18,928 nucleotides of DNA from the NCBI GenBank assembly GCA_027596945.1, contig JADGJH010000421.1, positions 1-18,928 of the forward strand, given 5' to 3'. Of the stretch, positions 1 to 7,423 are shown piece after piece. The DNA is from Physocladia obscura (Eukaryota > Chytridiomycota > Chytridiomycetes > Chytridiales > Chytriomycetaceae). A program made the position numbers and the translations under genes. A model generated the notes under the pieces. It was not told the origin of the DNA. It was given only the letters and a program-made list of their open reading frames with translations, and did not search any database. How positions within the stretch are numbered: the stretch's first letter is position 1; the number at the start of each line of letters is the position of its first letter.

Positions 1-77
1 GGAAAAACCAGAAAAATATATACGAGCTTCTGGGAAGAGGACTTTCTTGCCTTTGAACAAAAATATCAAACTGAAGA

Positions 78-1466
78 TTAGCCGTGGAATACATATTTCG
101 CAGTTTTTGCTCTTCGTTCCTCCTAAAAATACCTTGCAGTTACAAAACTTGAAAAATAAAACAAAAAAAATCTCACAATCGATTCCGTATTGTCGCCATA
201 AATCAAGAACGCCGTCCCAACGAATTTCCCAGCAATATATTTTTCATTATCAGAAAAATCTGGGGCTGCATCTTCCTTGCGTTCTGCAACCTCATGTTCT
301 GCATTGCCTGGATATTGATTCTTCGGTGATTCTGAAAATTCCATGATCCCAGGACGGAGCGGTAATGGGGCATGCGAATGAGAAATATTCTCGTACGAAA
401 CATCAAGACCTGGCGGGGGGGCAACCCCGGCAGATTCTTCAGATAACATGCCTGAATCAGATGTTTCAAGAGGAACGAAATTCGGCGGCGGCATTCCTGG
501 CATTTGCGGCATCCCTGTTATTTGCGGGGGCATTCCTGACATTTGTAGAGGCATTCCTGGCATTTGAGGCATTCCTGGCATCGGAAACGGAGGCATCATT
601 CCAGGGAATCCAGACTGGATTTGAAAATTTGGAGGCATTGGAAATCCGGCGGGAGCAAAACTATTTAGCTGGAATCCACCTGGTGGGAACGGTGGAAAGC
701 CCTGTGGAAAGCCGGCAGGTGAAAATGAGGGAAATCCAGGTGGAAATCCTGGAGGAAAACCCGGAGGCATACCCATCATTGGAGGAGGTGCTGATGCTGC
801 GGCCATCGCCTCTTTTTGGGCCTGAAATGCTGCGAGTTGTTCTTTGAGGGATTCGGGATTTGTTTCAACATGGATACGCTTGCCAGATCCGGAGCCTCCG
901 TGAGCGTTCGCAATATGTACAGCTAAATCGTCGGGTGGGATTCCTTCCATTCCGAATATTTCAATATCGACAGATTCACGTCCAGGAAGACAGTTCTCCA
1001 GTCTTTTTTTATAAATATTTAGTATTGACTTACGAATCTTGGTATTAGCAAAACAAACCGAGTCAGAGTTTCCTTGTGAACCTGCATCGCATGAACGGAT
1101 AAACCACCGGCTGTATTCATTTTCTTTCCGCATTCCAAACACTTCAGATGTTTCGCTCTTTGATGGTCTATCAGCACTTTTTCATCATCAAACGAGCGGT
1201 CACAGTCTGCACATGAGATTCTCGGAAATTAGCATATAAAAATTCAATAAGAAAGAATACGTACACCAACACCACGGCTTGAGTTCGGCTCTCTTCTTTT
1301 TCTGTAAATAGTGTTTTGGATTAAATAAAATCCATAACTGCGCACGGGCATATGTGATTCTAGAAAGAAGATCGAGAGTTTCATATTTCAATGTACTTCT
1401 TGACGACTGAGAATTTGGAAAGACGGGTCTCAGACTAGTTGGATGGAAATTTCTCACCTTCGCCAT
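78..1466 (-). CDS. BuGZ/ZNF207-like double C2H2 zinc-finger protein with GLEBS motif (5 exons)
   Basis: Exons read from the minus strand: 1466-1458, 1301-1265, 1206-1059, 1002-177 and 122-78, giving 354 aa; all phases agree. Seen: a basic N-terminus, then two zinc fingers with C14/C17/H30/H35 and C38/C41/H54/H59, the family signature PWCWYC, and the block [17 protein letters not shown] long Pro/Gly/Phe/Met-rich middle ([19 protein letters not shown]) follows. The last 45-nt exon restores a GLEBS-like end: [10 protein letters not shown] joined to [10 protein letters not shown], with the paired glutamates at about 341-342. Known of the family: BuGZ binds and stabilises Bub3 through GLEBS, loads it at kinetochores, and undergoes phase separation through its hydrophobic low-complexity region. 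Inferred: the same mitotic role here. Intron 3 has a GTTTGT donor, and a GTAAGT inside it would break the frame. The start lies only 56 bp below the stop of the J-protein gene upstream on the same strand. Confidence 0.86.
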
Positions 1467-1522
1467 ATTTTTGGTTTGTCAGTTTTTCTTTCCAATTTCC
1501 TCACACAATTTATTCATATTTA

Positions 1523-2884
1523 TCATTTCGAAAAAGCTTGTTCAATCAACGTTTTCTGAGCAGCTGTAAGTGAATCGGGTAGTTTGACTGAGTAATGAAC
1601 ATACAAATCCCCCCTTTCAGATGGATACATATGAGTTGGCATACCCTCCCCTTTAACAACTTGAATAAATCCAGGTTGCGTTGTCCCTTCCCTTAAAATT
1701 GTTATTGATTTTCCGTCAAGATGAATAACATCGTATTTAACTCCCAGCAACGCCTCTTTCAGTGAAATTTCTTTTGAGATCTTGAGATTTTTTCCGTCGC
1801 GGGTAAAAATTGGATGGTCCACAGTCTCAATAACAAAGTGAATATCTCCAGCTGTAATATCCGGATGCTCGTCTCCTTCATTTTCGAATACAATATGGTA
1901 TTCGTCAGGCATGCCTCGTTCGACTGACACAGAAATTTGGTGAGATCCTCGTTTGACTTTCTGACCGTGACATGAAGTGCATTTCGATTTAACAATTTTG
2001 CCCTTTCCGCCGCAAACATCGCACCTATGAATCCAAAGAAGTAAAATGAGTAGCCAAACCAAAGAAGTACTATATTTATTCTAAACTCACGTTTGCTGCA
2101 TCTGCTGCCACATTCCTGGAGCTAACTGCTGCTTCACAATTTTGACGCCTTGTCCATTGCAAGACGTGCATTTTTTGACGTCGTCGGCATGCTTTGCTCC
2201 GGATCCTCTACAAATTGGGCAAATAACTTGCTTATTAACTTCAACCTGAAAGGTGATAATTAGATAATTGATAAGCGGCAGTTTTAAATAATAATAAAAA
2301 AGGTATACCTCAATTTGTTCCCCGTTAAATAATTCTTCGAGCGTAACGCTCACAGGAATAAGAGTTTCCGCGCCCTTTCGCTCTTGGTGGCCACGGTTTC
2401 CACCACCACCACCAAAGCCAAACTGTGAAAAGATATCAAAAGGATTATGAAACTGCTGTCCGCGGTTTCCTTCCAGTCCTTCTTCACCATACTGGTCATA
2501 AATACGTCGCTTTTCGTCGTCACTGAGTACTTCGTAAGCTATAGTTATGAATTCGAATTGCTTCGAGTTTAGCGTAATCACCGAGAGTCCAAACTCGTAG
2601 ATGCTTACCGTGTGCTAATTCGATAAACTTTTGCTCTGATTCTTTATCACCGGGGTTTTTGTCGGGATGATATTTACGCGATAGTTCCTTGTATGCCTTT
2701 TTGATTTCGCGCTGTGTTGTTTTCAAGAAATGTCAAACTCGAGAACACAAACGGACAAGCCCGATAAACTCAAACACACCTTGAGAGCCGAGCGATTCAC
2801 GCCGAGAACCTCGTAGAAGTCTTTTCCAGCCAGAACTGTTGCAGCAAGAATCACTGCCGCCAGTATCAATACAAGTAGCCGCAT
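1523..2884 (-). CDS. ER-luminal DnaJ co-chaperone, Scj1/ERdj3 (DNAJB11) type (5 exons)
   Basis: Exons on the minus strand: 2884-2780, 2711-2609, 2538-2309, 2245-2091 and 2024-1523, giving 364 aa ending at TGA. Seen: a hydrophobic signal peptide at residues 1-19, a J domain at about 21-86 with HPD at 50-52, and a Gly/Phe stretch (FGFGGGGG) near 109-117. A cysteine-rich region has four zinc motifs: C155PIC, C172TSC, C199DVC and C213TSC, each followed by Gly-containing spacers. Two beta-sandwich substrate-binding domains then run to the C-terminus. Known of the family: the J domain stimulates the ATPase of the ER Hsp70 (Kar2/BiP) and delivers unfolded secretory proteins to it. No HDEL/KDEL-type ending is visible (last residues EQAFSK), so retention would depend on partners, as in animal ERdj3, which also lacks a KDEL. 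Introns are 63-70 nt and each restores J-domain or zinc-domain continuity. The methionine at 2884 is chosen because the signal peptide begins there; upstream in-frame residues look non-coding. Confidence 0.93.
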
Positions 2885-2894
2885 TCTCTTATTT

Positions 2895-2922
2895 ATTGGA
2901 TTTGTTGGATTGTTTTTATTGG
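2895..2922 (-). promoter_or_regulatory. Two CCAAT boxes just upstream of the ER J-protein gene
   Basis: Read on the minus strand, CCAAT occurs at 2899-2895 and 2922-2918, about 11-38 bp before the start codon of the J-protein gene. CCAAT-binding factors are part of many fungal and animal chaperone promoters. The spacing does not match a full ER stress element (CCAAT-N9-CCACG), so stress regulation is not shown. Confidence 0.25.
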
Positions 2923-3031
2923 TTGGTTGGGTGACAAAAAATGCAAAGAGATCTAAGCAAAAACAAAGCAAAAAACGTTCGAGATTCCAAACGCAAAACC
3001 GTAATTTTTGCGAATCTGATGCCGATCAATT

Positions 3032-3375
3032 CTACACGAATTCCACCGGAAGTTTGCCAACATCATCAAAGTTTTCCGCACTCTGCGCAGTTTCAATAAT
3101 TTAGACGAAACTATTTCCGATACCTCTTCAACTGCGTCTTTATGTTCAACAAGTCCACTCTGCTGAATATAAAAGTTCACCGTGAATACTTTAACTCGAT
3201 CTTGACACGAACTCCTCAATTCAAAGAAGCTGAAAAGAAGTGAATGATTTATCATCCACCTGATATTGCCTTACCGCTCAGAATTTCGCAGTTTCGCAGA
3301 ACTGCGAAAAAGTCTGACTGCACTTATTGGAATAATACATGATGGAAATTGCGAACGCGAACAACGATGTAAGAT
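3032..3375 (-). CDS. Candidate small spliced protein, unrecognised, 5' end unresolved
   Basis: I do not recognise the family. Three minus-strand segments join in frame through good splice sites: an exon ending at 3275 (donor GTAAGG), an exon 3229-3124 (acceptor TTTTCAG), then a 41-nt intron 3123-3083 (GTATCG...CAG, possible branch TCTAAAT) and a last exon 3082-3032 ending at TAG. The product would contain VRLFRSSAKLRNSER, then FFELRSSCQDRVKVFTVNF, then an acidic tail ending DDVGKLPVEFV. The first exon is open back to 3375, where a TAG could serve as acceptor. A possible initiator exon is 3696-3673 (MANNQKGE, donor GTAAGC), which would need a 297-nt intron. If the 41-nt intron is not removed, the frame instead runs to 2953. 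Both the phasing and the sharp change from random-looking to protein-like residues support coding, but the 5' structure is a guess. Confidence 0.35.
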
Positions 3376-3939
3376 CTATGAACTGAAAATAGGAATCGAA
3401 TTATTTTAAAGTCGCTGCGATAGGCCGAAGTCACTACGCTTCTCGCGGCATTTGATTCGCTATGTTCCTTCACGCAAGTAAATCGAATTTGCCTCAACTT
3501 CTATTTTTTGAATCAAAATTCAAACTCCTTTATAAATTCTCCTCAATTTCTGATCACGAAGATTGATTCTCCAAAAAAAGGATTTTGGCTACGCAATGAT
3601 TAACATGTACAAGAATAGAGTATACTTCCTCATTTTCGATAAAGAGCGCAAGAAATTTTTGCTAAAGCTTACTTCACCTTTTTGATTATTGGCCATTGTA
3701 TAATTTTCTCGACGGCCAAAAGTGCATCCGCATTAACTGAAATTGACGGAAGCAACAATAACGCTCTATTGACTTTTTCGAAAAAACAATTTGGAGTAGA
3801 ATATAATCAGCCAGTTATAAACGAAACTGTACATTTTCGAGTAAAATAATCCTCTTTTTTTTTTTTTTTTAATCGATAACGGACAAGCTTCCGTGAGTGC
3901 AGTATAGCGAAAAAATTAAAGAGGCTCAATAAACTTGAA
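3376..3939. other. Intergenic, AT-rich, no firm gene
   Basis: About 560 bp holding only the possible 24-nt initiator exon at 3673-3696 of the upstream candidate and a T16 tract at 3855-3870. No open frame of note, no tRNA-like arms and no repeat pair seen. Confidence 0.5.
3855..3870. repeat. Mononucleotide T16 tract
   Basis: Sixteen consecutive T on the plus strand in an intergenic stretch; length likely variable between isolates or assemblies. Confidence 0.9.
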
Positions 3940-4293
3940 TCAATTGTTTGCAAAATCGTCATCGGAGTTCCGTATAATTGCGTCTGGAATCAAACCGAGT
4001 GAAACAAAATCAGTGACATTATCGCGATATATAACTCCGTTAAGTTGCGATCTAAAGTCCAATAATGAGCGAGGATTCATCCAACAGGTAGTCGGGCCGC
4101 AGCCCGTGTGATCGTCGCCAGAGCCATAGAATGAGCATGTCGATTGAAACAGCATCATAATCAGGAGCGAACAGTATGGACACGGCTGGTGTTCAAGAAC
4201 CATAAGCATGAAGAATGATAGTAGAAATAGCGTCGGCGCTGTTGGTATCGGGCTCAACAAAACGAGAAGAAAAACTTTGAGACAGTTGACCAT
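3940..4293 (-). CDS. Candidate 117-aa secreted or membrane protein with Cys-rich segment
   Basis: No family recognised. The frame has a start and stop and encodes a very hydrophobic first 60 residues (two likely membrane-spanning runs, VFLLVLL and LFLLSFFMLMVL, then CSLLIMMLF). A cysteine-bearing segment follows (CSFYGSGDD, GCGPTTCWMNP), then a polar C-terminus ending NSDDDFANN. A second, overlapping frame on the same strand also looks protein-like: it starts at 4399 and runs to an in-frame TGA at 4193-4195, then continues (APDYDAVSIDMLILWLW, DYLLDESSLIIGL). The two cannot both be the main product. Upstream is 180 bp of AT-rich DNA below the HIT gene. Either frame, or a spliced mixture, could be real. 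Confidence 0.3.
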   Translation of the reverse strand: MVNCLKVFLLVLLSPIPTAPTLFLLSFFMLMVLEHQPCPYCSLLIMMLFQSTCSFYGSGDDHTGCGPTTCWMNPRSLLDFRSQLNGVIYRDNVTDFVSLGLIPDAIIRNSDDDFANN

Positions 4294-4575
4294 TGTTGGA
4301 AAAATTCCATGATGTTGACCAAAAAAGGCAGTGGGATATTTTTGAACCGGACATATTTCGCGTAATTTGTGTGCGGTACACTTTTTTCCTTTTAAACATG
4401 AATCTATTGCATTAATCTTTTATTACACAATGATTTGCAAAGAAACAAAAAAAAACAAAAAATTGTTGAATTAGGGAGAACTTTTACAAACAACTGTATA
4501 CATTTAAATAATTGATCAAAGTCAAGCCAACCTAATTTTTCAAAATTGGTATTTTTGATCCATTATATTAAACCA

Positions 4576-5259
4576 CTAGGAGCGGTGATCGGGCAACTTC
4601 ATCAGCTGCCTCAGCTCCTTCAACTCCTTGCCAACCATCTCCATCCCCATCCGCTTCATACTATCAAAAAAAACCTCCTTCTCAAAATATATCTTGACAT
4701 GCATATGCGCAATATTCCGAAATACACCCGCATTCAGCACAATTTGAATCATTTCTCCACCCAAGTCACTCACAGCCTGTGCAACAGCCTGCCAGAGCGC
4801 AATCAGTTCACAGTCAGAGAGCTGTCGCATGTCAAAAACATGGCGACATGGTGTAACAATCACTATGGGTCGCGATTGAGCGTCGATCCATGTTTTTGTG
4901 TATTTGTTTACAGGAGGAAGAGCGCAGTCGGCTGCTGTGAGGGCACGAAGGTGCGGTGGGATACCAGTAGAAGGCCCACGGACAGCTTCACCACCAGGGT
5001 AGTTGCATTCAGCGATTGTAGCAGCGTCGGGATTGCAAGAAAGGCATTCAGGAAAGTTGTGGGGGCCTTCGGATGGGTTGTTGGCATCGCGGCTTCTTAT
5101 AATTTTTGTTGTGAGGTCATTGCATGTTAGATGTTTTACTGTTATTGAGAAGCTGGAGTTTGTTGGATTTATTTTTAGACGGTAGTCGGAGGCGGTGATT
5201 GAACGCATTAAAGCCAAGACCTGAGACTGGCATTTTATTTTTATTAGTGAAATTAGCAT
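4576..5259 (-). CDS. HIT-fold (histidine triad-like) protein, probably the C-terminal part of an RCC1-HIT fusion
   Basis: The frame is 227 aa. Seen: a segment like the HIT core strand and helix (RPIVIVTPCRHV then LSDCELIALWQAVAQAV), and the signature region IQIVLNAGVFRNIAHMHVKI, where the usual His-x-His-x-His is H-M-H-V-K. Known of the family: HIT proteins bind nucleotides; the second histidine is the nucleophile in hydrolases and transferases. The third His replaced by Lys suggests a divergent subgroup, possibly without classic hydrolase activity (inference). Upstream sits a region with CLSCNPDA and ALPPVNKY. The stop is TAG at 4576-4578. Only 27 bp separate its first ATG from the RCC1 stop on the same strand, and an in-frame intron could join the two; if so, this part starts at 5226 and the ATG at 5259-5257 is intronic. 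Confidence 0.68.
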   Translation of the reverse strand: MLISLIKIKCQSQVLALMRSITASDYRLKINPTNSSFSITVKHLTCNDLTTKIIRSRDANNPSEGPHNFPECLSCNPDAATIAECNYPGGEAVRGPSTGIPPHLRALTAADCALPPVNKYTKTWIDAQSRPIVIVTPCRHVFDMRQLSDCELIALWQAVAQAVSDLGGEMIQIVLNAGVFRNIAHMHVKIYFEKEVFFDSMKRMGMEMVGKELKELRQLMKLPDHRS

Positions 5260-5322
5260 GAGGTATGGATATTCATATTTTTCGGCTCACTGGGGTTGCT
5301 TTGGCTGATAAACTTCTCTCAC
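5227..5322 (-). other. Probable intron joining the RCC1 and HIT reading frames
   Basis: Read on the minus strand: donor GTGAGA with first base 5322, branch-like CACTAAT at 5249-5243, acceptor CCAG ending at 5227 (a second AG ends at 5221). The donor falls after a complete codon of the RCC1 frame (residue 414 counted from the ATG at 6564), and both acceptors fall on a codon boundary of the HIT frame, so removal joins the two in frame. The intron would hold the RCC1 stop and the HIT ATG. Spliced product about 630 aa. Confidence 0.6.
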
Positions 5323-6564
5323 CTCATGTGTATTGCCACTGCCAAAACACTCTAAAAATGATGTTCCAGTCCCAATTTCCTCAATCTCCTCACCAGTATC
5401 AAACAAGACAAACGCATGTCCATATCCGCAAAACACATGCGATGGAACAACATCGTCAACAATTCCTGAAGAAATCTTCATTCTACAAGAATTATCGCTA
5501 TCAAGCTGTACATTCTGTATATGCCCCACACCACAATTTCCATGCTCATTCCAACCCCAACTAACAATACGACCTGTCGACAAGATGGCGATAGCAGATT
5601 CAGGCCCGAGGGTTAGTTTGCGTGCGTTTTTTAGGAGCGGTATCACAGTCGGAAGTATGCATTTTGATGCAGGTGCTGATGCTGCTGTTAAATTAGTTGT
5701 ATTTGGAATCTGGGCTAAATCTTGACGACCCCACATTACGCAGGTTCCAGACTTCAGCATGGCAGCGCAGTGAGACCAACCACTCTGAATGGACACGACA
5801 AGGTCTGTTTGAGGAGTGGGTAAGAGGACACGTGTTGTGATTGTTTCATTAGAATAGACGGTGGTGGGTGGTGAGATAAAACCGAGTTGGGCAAATTTGT
5901 TGCGTTTGTGAGAGCCGATGGAGAATATTGAGCCAGATTTTGTAAGTACAAGTGAATGGAAAAGACCAATAGCAACGGCGACAATAATAGATTCATTTCG
6001 GTCGAATAAATTAAAGTTCGGTGGTGATGATAATGATGACGGGTCGGTGATTTTAAAGGTCGGGATTGAAGTATCGTCCCATATGTAAACAGATGTGTTT
6101 TCGTTGTCGTTGGACATGATTGCGGCGAAACGCTTTGCACATGCAGCCAGTACTTTAACAGAATGTTGCGGAACATTGAGACGTGTTACTGTTGCTTTGT
6201 ACTGAGGTTCGCTGCCATTGAAGGCTGTGTCCAATTTGAGACGCCACACAGAGCCCTCTTCAAAACGCACCAGTGACGTCTCGAAACCGCACACGACTTG
6301 CTCGATTCTGCTTGTTTTTTCGACTGGTCCCGCAGAATCATTGTTTGTCAGCAGCTGGATTTGTCCAAACGTTGTTACGCCACGGCCACAGCCAATCAAC
6401 TGTCCGCCCCTGGTTAAGCCCAATGTGTGGTTCGCGCCGCACGACAAGCTAACAATATCAGACAGCAACAATGGAACTGGTACTGGTAGAAGTATTGCAC
6501 TGTCGTCCAGCCCCCCTGTACCCAGCTGCCCTTGTACGTTCGATCCACATGCAAACAGTTTCAT
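5287..6564 (-). CDS. RCC1-repeat beta-propeller protein, Kti13/Ats1- or SERGEF-like
   Basis: Start chosen at 6564 because the propeller begins MKLFACGSNVQGQLGTGG; an upstream in-frame ATG at 6645 would add 27 mainly hydrophobic residues with no family support. Unspliced length is 425 aa. Seen: recurring RCC1 blade motifs, for example SCGANHTLGLT, VVCGFETSLV, AIGLFHSLVL, SGWSHCAAML, the distinctive VSWGWNEHGNCGVG, and FCGYGHAFVLF. Known of the family: Kti13/Ats1 partners Kti11/Dph3 in Elongator-dependent tRNA wobble modification and diphthamide synthesis, while SERGEF-type proteins share the WGWNEHG block. The sequence does not separate these two with certainty. The propeller appears complete before the acidic linker GEEIEEIGTG; the last 11 residues after GNTHE are probably intronic, the real protein continuing into the HIT domain. 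Confidence 0.78.
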   Translation of the reverse strand: MKLFACGSNVQGQLGTGGLDDSAILLPVPVPLLLSDIVSLSCGANHTLGLTRGGQLIGCGRGVTTFGQIQLLTNNDSAGPVEKTSRIEQVVCGFETSLVRFEEGSVWRLKLDTAFNGSEPQYKATVTRLNVPQHSVKVLAACAKRFAAIMSNDNENTSVYIWDDTSIPTFKITDPSSLSSPPNFNLFDRNESIIVAVAIGLFHSLVLTKSGSIFSIGSHKRNKFAQLGFISPPTTVYSNETITTRVLLPTPQTDLVVSIQSGWSHCAAMLKSGTCVMWGRQDLAQIPNTTNLTAASAPASKCILPTVIPLLKNARKLTLGPESAIAILSTGRIVSWGWNEHGNCGVGHIQNVQLDSDNSCRMKISSGIVDDVVPSHVFCGYGHAFVLFDTGEEIEEIGTGTSFLECFGSGNTHEVREVYQPKQPQ

Positions 6565-6929
6565 CAAAAAGAAGAAAAATGCGACGACTTTCACTTTTGG
6601 AAGGAAATGAACTACAGGCATGAATATGTTAATAGTTATTTTCAAATTGATAAAAGAACAATAAGATGAGAAATACCATACTATGAATAATATTTATTAA
6701 GATGTGAATTCTGTTCATAATTTATCTTTTTTTTTTTTTTTTTATTGTAATTTCAAACTAATAATGAGAAATAATTAAATATGCGCGTTCTTGCTGTTTA
6801 TTGTCAATGATTGAAACTTTTTTTCACTTCACCATAAATTGAAATCAAAATTATTCATTTTTCCACCGCCACTTCTCTTCTTTTTCTTCCTCCCGGCGTT
6901 TTCATAGATACTCTCGCCACTCCTACCAG
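6565..6929. other. Intergenic, AT-rich
   Basis: About 365 bp between the RCC1 start and the stop of the next minus-strand candidate. It contains a T17 tract at 6727-6743 and a T/C-rich run near 6864-6900. The upstream in-frame extension of the RCC1 frame reaches 6645. Nothing else seen. Confidence 0.5.
6727..6743. repeat. Mononucleotide T17 tract
   Basis: Seventeen consecutive T on the plus strand in the promoter side of the RCC1 gene. Confidence 0.9.
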
Positions 6930-7343
6930 TTAGTTTCCAGTTTCATCTCCCACAACATCACCGTCATCATCCTTCTCGATATACTTTCCAACAACATCCT
7001 TTGCAGGCTTTGAAGCGAAAATCATGGAGGATTTGTTTTTCGTAACAGCAGTTGCGCCGAGGGATGTGAACGAGGTGGCGACTGTGTTGTCGGAGAAGTG
7101 CCCCGTGTTTTAGCTGGTTTGTTTTTTCAGCACTTATGACGGGGTTATTGGTGCGGGAACAATTGCACGCAGGTCGAAGATGTGACCAGTGCAAATACAC
7201 CGCGGAATTACGAAGGGCGTGAGAGCAAGCGCGCAGCTGTGGTAAGTGTTAGCGTGAAGAGGATTGAGTGTTGTTAGTGTAGTCACTTACCAGGGAAGCC
7301 CACTCGGAGTGAGTGATGTATATTTTGTCTGATTTCTTGCCAT
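6930..7343 (-). CDS. Candidate small spliced protein with acidic C-terminus, unrecognised
   Basis: No family recognised. Exon 1, 7343-7291, begins MARNQTKYTSLTPSGLP and ends at a consensus donor GTAAGT. The 54-nt intron 7290-7237 has branch CACTAAC and acceptor ACAG. A last exon 7081-6930 (acceptor ACACAG) reads TSFTSLGATAVTKNKSS, then KPAKDVVGKYIEKDDDGD and ends GDETGN at TAA; it is strongly protein-like. Exon 2 starts at 7236 (ALALTPFVIP) but its donor is unclear: GTCACA or GTGCAA donors keep the frame, the GTGTAT donor does not. If exon 2 is not spliced, the frame ends at a TAA after about 33 codons. The gene is divergent from NDUFS2, with about 80 bp between the two start codons, implying a shared promoter. 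Confidence 0.38.
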
Positions 7344-7423
7344 TGTTTATTATGTAGTAGACTTGTAGCCGAAGAGAAACACGAAAGTGATGGTTGTTCA
7401 ATTGGGACAAACAGAAACGCAAA
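7344..7423. promoter_or_regulatory. Possible bidirectional promoter between NDUFS2 and the small minus-strand candidate
   Basis: Only 80 bp separate two divergent start codons (7343 minus, 7424 plus). No TATA box is evident. The inference holds only if the minus-strand candidate is a real gene. Confidence 0.3.

Noticed and set aside
365..847. Plus-strand frame opposite the Pro/Gly-rich part of the BuGZ-like gene
   Set aside because: Repeats such as [10 protein letters not shown] are the antisense reading of the PGFPPGF repeats.
4193..4195. In-frame TGA as a selenocysteine codon
   Set aside because: No selenoprotein family motif around it and no recognisable SECIS element seen downstream.
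4546..5130. Long plus-strand frame of 194 codons opposite the HIT gene
   Set aside because: It is antisense to the HIT-like frame, has low-complexity His/Leu-rich residues and no family motif.
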